A stretch of DNA of 64,000 nucleotides from Variovorax sp. TBS-050B. Its GTDB lineage: Bacteria > Pseudomonadota > Gammaproteobacteria > Burkholderiales > Burkholderiaceae_C. The stretch covers positions 1,959,001 to 2,023,000 of the forward strand of contig NZ_JARXYR010000002.1 in the NCBI RefSeq assembly GCF_029893635.1, written 5' to 3'. Made by a program: the position numbers and the translations under genes. Of this stretch, positions 1 through 8,375 are shown piece after piece. The notes under the pieces were generated by a model. It was not told where the DNA came from. It worked only from the letters and a program-made list of their open reading frames with translations, and did not search any database. Positions within the stretch are counted from its first letter, which is position 1, and every line of letters begins with the position of its first letter.

Positions 1-2
1 CC

Positions 3-2330
3 GTGCACGGGCAGGAGCTCGTGCGCGCGAGGTTCGGAGAGGCCGCGAATCGGGGCGCGCTGCTGCGTGTGCTGAACGATGCGAGGGTGCTCCCGATTCC
101 GCTGTGGCAGGCGCATTGCGAGAACCTGCAGTCCGTCGTGGTCCCCGCCCCGCCGGCGGATGTGCCGGTCGACGTCACGATCATCGTTCCCGCATTCAAC
201 CAGTGGGCGATGACGCGGGCCTGCATCGCCTCGATCGTCTGCGCCGGCGCAGGAACCGGTGTCCGCTACGAAGTCATCGTGGCCGACGACGGCTCGACGG
301 ACGAGACCCGGAGCGCAGAGACGCGCATTCCAGGCCTGCGGGTCGTCAGGACGCCGCGCAACCTCGGATTTCTCAAGAACTGCAACCATGCGGCAACGCA
401 TGCGCGCGGCAAGTACATCCTCTTGCTCAACAACGATGCCGTCGTCCTTCCGGGGTGGTTGGATGGCCTTCACGACACCTTGGAGAGCGATGCATCGATC
501 GCCATCGCGGGTTCCAAGCTGCTCAACCAGGATGGCAGCCTGCAGGAAGCGGGGGGTGGACTGTTGTCGGACGCGAGCGGCGTGAGCATCGGTCGATGGC
601 TCCGCACCGCAGATGGGTGGCGACGGGGTGCGCGAGACGAGGCCGTGTTCAATTTTCAACGCGAAACCGACTACGTCACCGGCGCATCCCTGATCGTTCG
701 CACCTCTTTCTGGCGGGCAGTGGGCGGGTTCGACGAAAGCTTCGAAATCGCCTACTGCGAAGACTCCGATCTGGCCATGCGGGCGCGCGCACTGGGCCAC
801 AAGGTCGTTTATCAGCCCAGGTCGGAGGCCGTGCACCTGGAGCATCAGAGCTATGCAGATGTCGATGAGGGTGCCGACGCCAAAGGGCGCGGAGAACTGC
901 AGCGCCACAACAAGGCCCTGATGGCAGAGAAATGGAAGCACGTGCTTGCCCGTGACCATCTTCCCCCGGGGAGTGAATGGGAGCGGGTCGCAGCCCACGG
1001 CGAGCGGGCCATTCCGCCTGTGATCCTCGAGCGCAGAAAAAAGTCGAAGGTCCTGCGCATTCTCTACTTCAGCCCGTTTCCTTCGCACCCGAGCAATCAC
1101 GGCAACCAAGCGACGATCCAGCAATTCGCCCGGCAGTTCCAGGCCATGGGCCACAAGGTGCATTTCGTCGTCCTGAGGAGCGGCCTCTTCGATGCCGACG
1201 CGGAGCGCGCCATGCGGGAGGCCTGGGACACCCTCGACGTCCTGCCGAACTCCCATGCCCTGGGCGCCAACGGGGCGCCCATTCCGTTCGATGGGTGGTA
1301 CGCGCAGGGCTTGGGCGAACGTATCCGCGTGCTGTGCGCACGCTATGGCATCGACGTGCTGCTTTGCTCTTATGTCTTCCAGTCGAAGATGCTGGACTAC
1401 ATCCCTTCCTACATTCTCAGAATCATCGATACCCACGACAAGATGGGTCACCGGTACGACATGCTGCGGCAGAAGGGCCTCCCGCTGGAGTTCTTCTCCT
1501 GCACGCCCGAAGAAGAAGGTGCATATCTGCGAAGGGCCGACGTGGTGCTGGCTCGACGTCGGGAAGAGGCGGACTATTTCGATTCGGTGTCCGGGAGGAA
1601 CTCATCGGTCGTCGTCCCTCATTTCGAGGCGCCGCACTTTGTCGACAAACGCTTCGAGAAACTCGAGCGCGTCGTGATCGTGGCCAGTGCCAATCAGGTC
1701 AATCTGGCCATCGTGCGTGACTTCCTGCAGACGCTGGATCGCCGGCTGGCGGGGAAGTCTTGCCCGTTCGTGGTGGTGATTGCGGGCCAGGTCAAGGACC
1801 TCGTTGCCCTGCTCCCGCTGCAAGAACAAAAGCTGTTCAAGAGATCCTGGATTCGAATGACTGGATTCATCGAGGACATCGGCGGGTTCTATGCCAAGGC
1901 TGATCTCGTGGTGTCGCCCGTGACCATGGGCACGGGCATCAATGTCAAGACGGTACAGGCCATGGCGTACGGCATGCCGCTGTTGACCACGGCCTGGGGA
2001 AGCAAGGGCATCGAGACCAGCGAGCCGCTGCACGGCCTTGCGAGCGTCGACGAACTTGTGGAGGCACTTTTTAAGCTGGCCGCATCGCCCGGCGAGCTCG
2101 AGCGACTGAAGACTTGCAGCCGCGAAGCCTATCAACGCTTCTTCGACGCGAGTCAGGCCGTGCTGCGGGACGTCCTCGATCGGGTACCGCGCGGCGATGA
2201 ACGCGAGCGTCCTGCGCGCGGGCTGCCGCAGGACATCGCTCTCGAGATCGCCGCAACGCCGGCCACGGCTTCGGCAAAGGGGCGCAGCCATGCCGCCCAT
2301 GAAGATCAAGAAGACAGGGAGAACCATTGA
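3..2330 (+). CDS. Two-domain glycosyltransferase (GT2 + GT4-like), 5' end outside window
   Basis: The protein joins two glycosyltransferase modules. Residues about 55-300 are a GT-A family 2 domain: the VTIIVPAFN strand, the VADDGSTD nucleotide-sugar motif, an LLNNDAV metal-binding region and a C-terminal YCEDSDLAMRARALG acid motif. From about residue 350 a GT-B/GT4-like domain begins (RILYFSPFPSHP), with the sugar-nucleotide signature MGTGINVKTVQAMAYGMPLL near residue 640. It probably adds two successive sugars to a surface polysaccharide in the cytoplasm. The frame is open to the window edge, and the GTG at position 3 is simply the first possible start, so the true N-terminus is probably upstream. 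It overlaps hddA by 4 bp, which implies co-transcription with the heptose genes. Substrates cannot be read from the sequence. Confidence 0.85.
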   Translation: MHGQELVRARFGEAANRGALLRVLNDARVLPIPLWQAHCENLQSVVVPAPPADVPVDVTIIVPAFNQWAMTRACIASIVCAGAGTGVRYEVIVADDGSTDETRSAETRIPGLRVVRTPRNLGFLKNCNHAATHARGKYILLLNNDAVVLPGWLDGLHDTLESDASIAIAGSKLLNQDGSLQEAGGGLLSDASGVSIGRWLRTADGWRRGARDEAVFNFQRETDYVTGASLIVRTSFWRAVGGFDESFEIAYCEDSDLAMRARALGHKVVYQPRSEAVHLEHQSYADVDEGADAKGRGELQRHNKALMAEKWKHVLARDHLPPGSEWERVAAHGERAIPPVILERRKKSKVLRILYFSPFPSHPSNHGNQATIQQFARQFQAMGHKVHFVVLRSGLFDADAERAMREAWDTLDVLPNSHALGANGAPIPFDGWYAQGLGERIRVLCARYGIDVLLCSYVFQSKMLDYIPSYILRIIDTHDKMGHRYDMLRQKGLPLEFFSCTPEEEGAYLRRADVVLARRREEADYFDSVSGRNSSVVVPHFEAPHFVDKRFEKLERVVIVASANQVNLAIVRDFLQTLDRRLAGKSCPFVVVIAGQVKDLVALLPLQEQKLFKRSWIRMTGFIEDIGGFYAKADLVVSPVTMGTGINVKTVQAMAYGMPLLTTAWGSKGIETSEPLHGLASVDELVEALFKLAASPGELERLKTCSREAYQRFFDASQAVLRDVLDRVPRGDERERPARGLPQDIALEIAATPATASAKGRSHAAHEDQEDRENH

Positions 2331-3355
2331 AGACAATACGCGCGAGGGCGCCACTGCGGCTGGGACTGGCCGGCGGAGGCACCGATATTTCAAGCTATTG
2401 CGACGTGCATGGTGGCTGCGTGCTCAATGCCACCATCGACCGCTATGCCTATGCAGTGATCCGCGAATCGCGCGATGGCCAGATCAAGTTCGAGGCCACC
2501 GACAAGCAGGCGGTGGAGAAATGGCGGCCGACATCCCGCATCGCCCTGGACGGGGGGCTCGATCTGCACAAGGCCGTCTACAACCACTTCGTGCAGAACC
2601 ATCTGGGCGGCGCTTCGTTGGCAATTGAGCTGAGCACGTTCTGCGATGCGCCGATCGGCTCGGGGCTGGGTTCCTCGTCGACGCTGGTCGTCGCCATGAT
2701 CCGCGCCTTCGTCGAGCTTCTGAACCTGCCCTTCGACGACTACATGATCGCGCAGCTGGCCTACCAGATCGAACGCGTCGACTGCGGTCTGCAGGGTGGG
2801 CGCCAGGACCAGTATTCCGCAACCTTCGGAGGCTTCAACTTCATGGAGTTCTTCGCCGCCGAAAGAACCCTCGTCAACCCGTTGAGGATTCGCAGTTCAG
2901 TGATCTGCGAACTGGAGGCTTCCCTGGTGTTGTTCTTCACCGGCGTTTCCCGGGAGTCGGCGCGGATCATCGCCGACCAGAGCGCGAACGTCGGTGCCGG
3001 AAAGCTCGACGCGATCGAAGCGATGCACGGCCTGAAGCGCGAGGCGCTGACGATGAAGGACTGCCTTCTGCGTGGCGACTTCGAAGGTTTGGTCGAGTCC
3101 ATGCGCAGCGGATGGGAGAACAAGAAGCGCTCTGCCAGAACCGTGAGCAATCCCGAGATCGACCGCATCTACGCCACGGCCACGAGTGCCGGCGCATTGG
3201 CCGGAAAGGTGTCCGGTGCGGGCGGCGGCGGCTTCATGCTGTTCTTCGCGCCCAACGAGCGGCGCCTCGATGTCATTCGCGCCTTGAACAATTTCGATGG
3301 CCAGGTCAGCAACTGTCATTTCACGAAGAATGGAGCTCAAACATGGAGGATCTGA
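2327..3355 (+). CDS. hddA: D-glycero-alpha-D-manno-heptose-7-phosphate kinase (GHMP kinase)
   Basis: GHMP-family sugar kinase of 342 aa, the usual length for HddA. The N-terminus carries APLRLGLAGGGTD, residues 100-115 hold the ATP-binding loop PIGSGLGSSSTL, and the C-terminal KVSGAGGGGFMLFF is the third GHMP motif. HddA phosphorylates D-glycero-D-manno-heptose 7-phosphate at C1 (alpha), committing it to the GDP-heptose branch. The start is a TTG at 2327 overlapping the stop of the glycosyltransferase (TTGA), with an AGGGAG ribosome site 7-12 bases upstream. The 3' end overlaps gmhA by 13 bp. Neighbouring gmhA, hddC and gmhB make the heptose assignment much firmer than homology to GHMP kinases alone. 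Confidence 0.9.
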   Translation: MKTIRARAPLRLGLAGGGTDISSYCDVHGGCVLNATIDRYAYAVIRESRDGQIKFEATDKQAVEKWRPTSRIALDGGLDLHKAVYNHFVQNHLGGASLAIELSTFCDAPIGSGLGSSSTLVVAMIRAFVELLNLPFDDYMIAQLAYQIERVDCGLQGGRQDQYSATFGGFNFMEFFAAERTLVNPLRIRSSVICELEASLVLFFTGVSRESARIIADQSANVGAGKLDAIEAMHGLKREALTMKDCLLRGDFEGLVESMRSGWENKKRSARTVSNPEIDRIYATATSAGALAGKVSGAGGGGFMLFFAPNERRLDVIRALNNFDGQVSNCHFTKNGAQTWRI

Positions 3356-3939
3356 CCACCGAGTACATCACTGCGCAGATCGATCAGGCCCGCCGCGTCA
3401 TGGCTGCAATGGGAAATGACGTGCAGCTGCAGCGCACGCTCGCCGAGGCCGCCGCCGCATGCACCTTGGCACTCAGAAACGGCCGCAAGCTCCTGATCGC
3501 GGGGAACGGCGGCAGCGCCGCCGACGCGCAACACATCGCAGGCGAGTTCGTGAGCCGTTTCGCCTTCGATCGACCGGGCTTGTCAGCCATCGCGCTGACG
3601 ACCGACACCTCCATCCTGACGGCGATCGGCAACGACTACGGCTACGAGAAGCTGTTTGCCCGGCAGGTGCAGGCGCTGGGTCAAAACGGCGACGTCTTCA
3701 TCGGGTACTCCACCTCCGGTGCTTCGCCCAATGTGCTGAGGGCCTTCGAAGAGGCGCGCAGCCGCGGCCTGGTCTGCATTGGCATGACGGGCAGCCGGGG
3801 AGGGCCGATGAGGCTGTTGTGCGATCACCTGCTCGAAGTTCCCGCGGGGGAGACGCCGAAGATCCAGGAAGGGCACCTCGTGCTGGGCCACATCCTGTGC
3901 GGGCTGGTCGAGAACGCCATGTTCGCTGCCGTACGCTGA
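3343..3939 (+). CDS. gmhA: Sedoheptulose-7-phosphate isomerase
   Basis: SIS-domain isomerase of 198 aa that converts sedoheptulose 7-phosphate to D-glycero-D-manno-heptose 7-phosphate, the first step of heptose activation. Visible motifs are NGGSAADAQHIAGEFVSRF (residues 51-69) and YSTSGASPNVLRAF (about 123-136), both typical of GmhA. I chose ATG 3343 because it has a GGAG ribosome site at 3332-3335 and gives the normal family length. A longer open frame from 3112 runs inside hddA and has no family support. It overlaps hddA upstream, and its stop TGA shares bases with the ATG of hddC, so the four genes should be translationally coupled. Confidence 0.93.
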   Translation: MEDLTTEYITAQIDQARRVMAAMGNDVQLQRTLAEAAAACTLALRNGRKLLIAGNGGSAADAQHIAGEFVSRFAFDRPGLSAIALTTDTSILTAIGNDYGYEKLFARQVQALGQNGDVFIGYSTSGASPNVLRAFEEARSRGLVCIGMTGSRGGPMRLLCDHLLEVPAGETPKIQEGHLVLGHILCGLVENAMFAAVR

Positions 3940-4625
3940 TGGAGGCGATCGTCCTCGCAGGCGGCCTGGGAACGCGCCTGCGCGCCGAGGTGCCGGATCT
4001 GCCCAAGCCCATGGCACCCGTGGGCGGCCAGCCTTTCCTGGGCTTGTTGCTGCATCGCCTGGCGCAGCAGCGTGTTTCGAGGGTGGTGCTGTCGCTGGGC
4101 TACAAGGCGCAGCAGATCATCGATCACTTCGGCAGCAGCTTCGCGGGCATGACGCTGGAGCACGTCGTCGAAAGCAGGCCGCTCGGGACGGGCGGTGCCA
4201 TTCGACGGGCCATGACGCGGGTCAAGGACGACCATGTCCATGTCTTCAACGGCGATACCTACCTCGACCTGGATCTCGCCGCCGTCGAAACGCTCTGGCA
4301 GATGCATCGAGAGCCGGTGATCGTCGCGCGGCCCGTGGCCGACGCGAGCCGGTATGGCTGCCTGCTCGCGGCAGACGGCCGATTGACCGGGTTCGCGGAA
4401 AAGAGTGCCGCCGGCGCCGGCATCATCAACGCGGGATGCTATGTCTTCAACGCCGGCCAGTTCGATGCCTTCGAGCTCGATCGGCCCTTCTCCCTGGAGC
4501 GGGATGTGCTTGCCGACCCGGACAGATGCCCCCCGATGCGGGTGTTCGTCTGCAACGGCCAGTTCATCGACATCGGCGTTCCCGAGGACTACCGCAGAGC
4601 GCAGAAGGAACTCGCGTCCCCATGA
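3939..4625 (+). CDS. hddC: D-glycero-alpha-D-manno-heptose 1-phosphate guanylyltransferase (nucleotidyltransferase)
   Basis: Sugar-phosphate nucleotidyltransferase of 228 aa. The N-terminal signature AIVLAGGLGTRLR and the following PKPMAPVGG lysine loop bind the nucleotide, and FNGDTYLDLDL supplies the metal-binding aspartate. In this context it should transfer GMP to D-glycero-alpha-D-manno-heptose 1-phosphate, giving GDP-heptose. Family members with other sugars (GlmU- or RfbA-like) look similar at this level, so the specificity is inferred from hddA, gmhA and gmhB next to it. ATG 3939 overlaps the gmhA stop (TGATG arrangement), and the gene's own stop overlaps the gmhB start (ATGA). Confidence 0.87.
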   Translation: MEAIVLAGGLGTRLRAEVPDLPKPMAPVGGQPFLGLLLHRLAQQRVSRVVLSLGYKAQQIIDHFGSSFAGMTLEHVVESRPLGTGGAIRRAMTRVKDDHVHVFNGDTYLDLDLAAVETLWQMHREPVIVARPVADASRYGCLLAADGRLTGFAEKSAAGAGIINAGCYVFNAGQFDAFELDRPFSLERDVLADPDRCPPMRVFVCNGQFIDIGVPEDYRRAQKELASP

Positions 4626-5179
4626 AGCGCTTGCCGGCCCTCTTCCTGGATCGCGACGGCGTCATCAACGAGGACCACGGGTACGTTCACAAGGCGGATG
4701 ACTTCCACTTCATCGACGGCGTCTTCGACCTCGTGCGACACGCGAATTCCTCGGGGTATGCGGTGGTGGTGGTCACGAACCAGGCCGGCATCGGGCGAGG
4801 CCTCTATACCGAAGCGCAGTTCCTCGAACTGTCGACATGGATGCGGGCGCAGTTCGCTGCACACTATGGGCGGATCGATGCCGTCTACCACTGCCCGCAC
4901 CATCCCGAGTTCGGTCTCGGGCGCTACCGCTGCGACTGCGGATCGCGAAAGCCGCGGCCGGGGATGTTCCTGCTGGCGGCGCGGGAGCTCGGGCTGGATC
5001 TGGAACGCTCCGTCATGGTCGGAGACCGTGTCAGCGATATGGCGGCGGCGGCGGCGGCCGGTGTTCCGACGCGGCTCCTGTTCCAGAGGGGCGAGGGCCG
5101 GCGGCCCGAGGTCGCCGGACTCGCGCAAAAGCGCATCTTCGCCTTGCGCGATGCCATCCCCTACATGCCGAAGCACTGA
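4622..5179 (+). CDS. gmhB: D-glycero-D-manno-heptose 1,7-bisphosphate phosphatase
   Basis: HAD-superfamily phosphatase of 185 aa, the usual GmhB length. The catalytic FLDRDGVINED motif lies at residues 8-18, followed by VVVVTNQAGIGRG. A Cys/His cluster (CPHHPEF...CDCGSRKPRPGM) matches the zinc loop of GmhB, and MVGDRVSDMAAA is HAD motif IV. It removes the C7 phosphate of heptose 1,7-bisphosphate, the step between HddA and HddC. ATG 4622 overlaps the hddC stop. It is the last gene of the cluster: a convergent sensor kinase gene ends 48 bp downstream. HisB-N is the closest alternative family, but no histidine genes are present. Confidence 0.92.
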   Translation: MKRLPALFLDRDGVINEDHGYVHKADDFHFIDGVFDLVRHANSSGYAVVVVTNQAGIGRGLYTEAQFLELSTWMRAQFAAHYGRIDAVYHCPHHPEFGLGRYRCDCGSRKPRPGMFLLAARELGLDLERSVMVGDRVSDMAAAAAAGVPTRLLFQRGEGRRPEVAGLAQKRIFALRDAIPYMPKH

Positions 5180-5227
5180 GCACCGAGGACCGAGCGGTGC
5201 TGCATCGGCCTATGTCCCATGGCGTAG

Positions 5228-7120
5228 CTACGCCCCCCCGTCCCGCATCACCACCACCCGCTGCGCCAGGATCGCCTGCCGGAGCACCCGCGGCGACACC
5301 GGCTTGTAGAGCACCGCGATGCCCGCATTCGCCACTTCGCGCAGGCGGTCGGGCTTGGTCTCGCCGGTCACCAGCAGGCGCGCGGTGGCGGCGCCGATGC
5401 CGCGGGGGTGGCGTTCGAGCGCGGCGATCACGTCCAGGCCGTTGTCGCCGCCCTGCAGCAGCAGGTCGCTCACGACCACGTCGGGCGGCTGGGCCCACCG
5501 GTCGGCGAGGGCCAGCGCCTCGGCGCGGGTCTGGGCCGCCATGACCTCGGCGCCCCAGTGGGTCAGCACCACCGACAGGCCCTCGAGGATGGTGCGCTCG
5601 TCGTCGATCACGAGGATGCGCAGGCCGTCGAGCCCGGCCTCGTCCTCGGCGGCGCTCGGGGCCGGCGCGGCCGCGGCGGGCGCGGGCAGGGCGGCGGGGG
5701 CCGCGCGCACGAGCACGCGCACGCAGGTGCCCTTGTGCGGCGTCGAGCTGAGCTCGACGCGCGTGTTGAGCAGCTCGGCCAGGCGCTGCACGGTGGCGAG
5801 GCCCAGGCCCATGCCGCGCTGGCCGCGCGGCGCGTTGCGGCCGTTCGACTCCACCTGGTAGAACTCCTCGAAGACGCGCGCCTGGTGCTGCTGCGCGATG
5901 CCGACGCCGGTATCGACCACGTCGATGCGCACGCCCTTGCCGCGCGCGCGGGCGCCGACCAGCACGCCGCCCTCGAGGGTGTGGCGCAGCGAGTTCGACA
6001 CCAGGTTGTTGAGGATGCGCGAGAGCATCACGTAGTCGCAGCGCACCCAGAGGTCGGTCTTGCGCACCACCAGGCGCAGGCCCTGCTGTTCGGCCACGGG
6101 GCGGAAGTTGCGGCTGATCTCGTCGAACAGCTGGTCGAGCGCGAAGTCGGCCCACTGCGGCTGCAGCACGCCGGCATCGAGCTGCGAGAGGTTGAGCAGC
6201 TCGGAGAACAGCCGGTCGAGCGAATCCACGCATTCGCGGATGTGGCCGATGCGCTGCAGCCGCACGGGGTCGGTCTCGCCGTTGGCGAGGCCGTCGGAGA
6301 ACAGCGTGAGCGCATGCAGCGGCTGGCGCAGGTCGTGGCTGGCAGCGGCCAGCAGGCGGGTCTTGGCCTGGCTCGCGACCTCCAGCTGCTGGTTCTTGCG
6401 CGCGAGCTCGGCCGTGGCCTCGCTGATGCGGCTCTGCAGCAGCCGGTGGCTCTCGGCCAGCGCGCGCGCCGCCTGGTTGAAGCCATGCTGCAGATGCCGC
6501 ACTTCCGAGGTGCCTTCGATCGCCACGCTCGCCGCCTCGCCCGCACCCAGCCGGTCGACCGCCTTGCCGAGTGCGCGGATCGGCTCGCTGATGCGGCGCG
6601 CGGCCCACCAGCCTGCCAGGCCCACGCCCACAAGGCTGGTGGCCAGCACCAGCACCACGTTGAGCCACACCGACCGGCGCGCCTGCTGCACCGCGTCGAG
6701 GCTCATCTCGACCATCACCTTGCCGTGGGGCTGCCCGTTGTCGCTCACGATCGGCACCACCACCTGCAGTCCCTCGTCGCGCGCGCGGTCCACGGTCTCG
6801 GAGTTGGCGACGATCTCCCCGTCCTCCGACCAGATCTGCACCTGCTGCACATGCGGCTGGTAGGTGCCCGACTGCGCCGTGCGCTGCAGCATGCGGCGGT
6901 CCATGCGCGCGAGCGGCGCCTGCGCCGCGGTGGCGACCTGCAGCGCCACCGTCTGCGCATTGGCACGCATCAGTTCGGTGAGGTTGTCGAGGTGCTGCCG
7001 CGTCAGCACCGCGATGGCCGCGAGGGTGGCGGCGGTCGCCGGCACCAGCGCCAGCAGGATCAGCTGCTGCGCGAAGGTGAGGCGCGCCAGGCCGCGCAGG
7101 ACGCGAAAGTTCCAGTTCAT
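5228..7120 (-). CDS. Membrane hybrid sensor histidine kinase with C-terminal receiver domain
   Basis: A 630-aa inner-membrane hybrid kinase. The order is a transmembrane helix (about 19-40), a periplasmic sensor of about 110 residues, a second helix (about 152-173), HAMP and coiled coil (to about 250), HisKA with AASHDLRQPLHAL (phospho-acceptor His262), HATPase_c with NLVSNSLRH and DTGVGIA, an Ala/Pro linker, and a receiver domain (about 500-625) with phospho-acceptor Asp in VVVSD near 552. Phosphate may therefore pass on within the protein or to a separate regulator. ATG 7120 was preferred over a TTG at 7144 because it leaves a conventional N-terminus. The gene diverges from two PhnD-like binding-protein genes across an AT-rich gap, and those proteins could be its periplasmic ligand-binding partners (inference). 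Confidence 0.9.
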   Translation of the reverse strand: MNWNFRVLRGLARLTFAQQLILLALVPATAATLAAIAVLTRQHLDNLTELMRANAQTVALQVATAAQAPLARMDRRMLQRTAQSGTYQPHVQQVQIWSEDGEIVANSETVDRARDEGLQVVVPIVSDNGQPHGKVMVEMSLDAVQQARRSVWLNVVLVLATSLVGVGLAGWWAARRISEPIRALGKAVDRLGAGEAASVAIEGTSEVRHLQHGFNQAARALAESHRLLQSRISEATAELARKNQQLEVASQAKTRLLAAASHDLRQPLHALTLFSDGLANGETDPVRLQRIGHIRECVDSLDRLFSELLNLSQLDAGVLQPQWADFALDQLFDEISRNFRPVAEQQGLRLVVRKTDLWVRCDYVMLSRILNNLVSNSLRHTLEGGVLVGARARGKGVRIDVVDTGVGIAQQHQARVFEEFYQVESNGRNAPRGQRGMGLGLATVQRLAELLNTRVELSSTPHKGTCVRVLVRAAPAALPAPAAAAPAPSAAEDEAGLDGLRILVIDDERTILEGLSVVLTHWGAEVMAAQTRAEALALADRWAQPPDVVVSDLLLQGGDNGLDVIAALERHPRGIGAATARLLVTGETKPDRLREVANAGIAVLYKPVSPRVLRQAILAQRVVVMRDGGA

Positions 7121-7144
7121 GGCGCGAGGCAGCTCAAAGCGCAA

Positions 7145-7241
7145 CTTGAACAGCGCGGCGACGGGGCGGAAATGAGGAAAAACATCACGAAAATGCGTCG
7201 TATTTTGTGTATTTGATATCTAATTGCGTCCGCGTTCGCCC
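7145..7241. promoter_or_regulatory. Divergent AT-rich promoter region between sensor kinase and PhnD-like genes
   Basis: In a very GC-rich window, 7176-7225 is conspicuously AT-rich and contains runs such as TATTTTGTGTATTTGATATC, typical of a shared promoter/operator region between divergent genes. No -35/-10 pair could be assigned with confidence on either strand. Confidence 0.4.
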
Positions 7242-8372
7242 ATGTTAGACCCGCTGACCCGCGCTGGCTCCATGTCTTGCTGCTCCAAAATGCAGGCTTT
7301 CCCCCATCGCCGCCCGCGCGCTGCCGGCGTTCCGTGCCGCCTTTGGCCGCATCGCGGGCGCGCCGCGGCGCTGTGGCTCCTGCTGTGGCTTGCGCTTCTT
7401 TGCGCCGGGCTGCCGTCGCAGGCCCGGGCCGAACCACCGCAGTCGCCCGACGCGCCGGTGCGCTTCGGCATCCTGCCGCTCGGCGGTGCCTTCGAATCGC
7501 GCAGCGACTGGGATCCGCTCCTGGCCGAACTGAGCCGCGCCATCGCGCGGCCGGTGAGCGTGCTCTCGGTCCATTCGTACGAAGCGCTCGAGAAGGCGAT
7601 CCAGAGCGACCAGGTCGACATGGCCTTCCTGTCCGGCAAGATGGCGCTCGACGCGGTGACGCAGCGGCGCATGAAGGTGGTGGCGCAGGTGGTGCGCCAC
7701 GACGGCCTGCCCGGCTACCGGGCGCTGCTGCTGGCGCGCAGGAACCCGCCCTTCAACAGCTTGAAGAGCCTGCTCGCCGAGCCTGAGCGCTGGCGCCTCG
7801 CGCGCGGCGAGCGGCAGTCGGTGTCGGGCTTCATCGTGCCGCAGCTGCAGTTCTTCCAGCCCAACCACATCGCGATGGAGACGCGCTTCCTGAGCGAGAT
7901 CGTGGGCACGCACCAGGCCACGGCGCTGGCCGTGGCGAACAACGAGGCCGACGTGGCCACCAACAACACGGCCGACTTCGAGCGCTTCAAGCAGCGCTTC
8001 CCGGCCGAGGCGAAGCGCCTGCAGGTGCTGTGGGAGTCGGACCTGATTCCGCATGCGCAGATCGTGGTGCGGCGCGAGTATTCGCCCGAACTGCGCAGCC
8101 GCGTGCAGGCCTTCCTCGTCAACTACGGCCGCGCGAAAGGGCCGCAGGGCGAGGCGGAGCGCGCGGTGCTCAAGTCGCTGCACGACCTCGCTGGCTTCGT
8201 GGCCGCCGACAACAGTTCGCTGCAGCCCGCGGCCAAGCTCGCCTACCAGCTTGCGAAGCAGAACGCGATGACCGCGCAGTGGGTCAACGAGGCCGCGCGG
8301 CAGGCGCGCCTCTCGCGCGTCGAAAGCGCCTACGCGGAGCAGGCCGCGGTGCTGCGCGATATCTCGCCCTGA
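7242..8372 (+). CDS. PhnD-like phosphate/phosphonate-type periplasmic binding protein (copy 1)
   Basis: An exported substrate-binding protein of about 376 aa in the PhnD family. A long hydrophobic signal segment (AALWLLLWLALLCAGLPSQARA) is followed by the mature protein beginning near VRFGILPLGGAFESR. Family features are a conserved VDMAFLSGKMAL segment and GTHQATALAVANNEADVATNN, which lines the ligand cleft in PhnD-type proteins. No ABC permease or ATPase genes are adjacent. The next gene is a paralogue, and the divergent neighbour is a membrane histidine kinase, so a role as sensor component is more likely than uptake (inference). The start is uncertain: ATG 7242, ATG 7272 and TTG 7224 are all in frame and none has a strong ribosome site. 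Confidence 0.8.
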   Translation: MLDPLTRAGSMSCCSKMQAFPHRRPRAAGVPCRLWPHRGRAAALWLLLWLALLCAGLPSQARAEPPQSPDAPVRFGILPLGGAFESRSDWDPLLAELSRAIARPVSVLSVHSYEALEKAIQSDQVDMAFLSGKMALDAVTQRRMKVVAQVVRHDGLPGYRALLLARRNPPFNSLKSLLAEPERWRLARGERQSVSGFIVPQLQFFQPNHIAMETRFLSEIVGTHQATALAVANNEADVATNNTADFERFKQRFPAEAKRLQVLWESDLIPHAQIVVRREYSPELRSRVQAFLVNYGRAKGPQGEAERAVLKSLHDLAGFVAADNSSLQPAAKLAYQLAKQNAMTAQWVNEAARQARLSRVESAYAEQAAVLRDISP

Positions 8373-8375
8373 GCG

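Noticed and set aside
5179..5201. Hairpin AGCACCG/CGGTGCT after gmhB as an intrinsic terminator
   Set aside because: The stem is only 7 bp and no U-run follows, so I did not list it.
5408..7216. Long plus-strand frame across the sensor kinase gene
   Set aside because: Composition is His/Gln/Arg/Ala-rich with no motifs, while the minus strand encodes a textbook histidine kinase.
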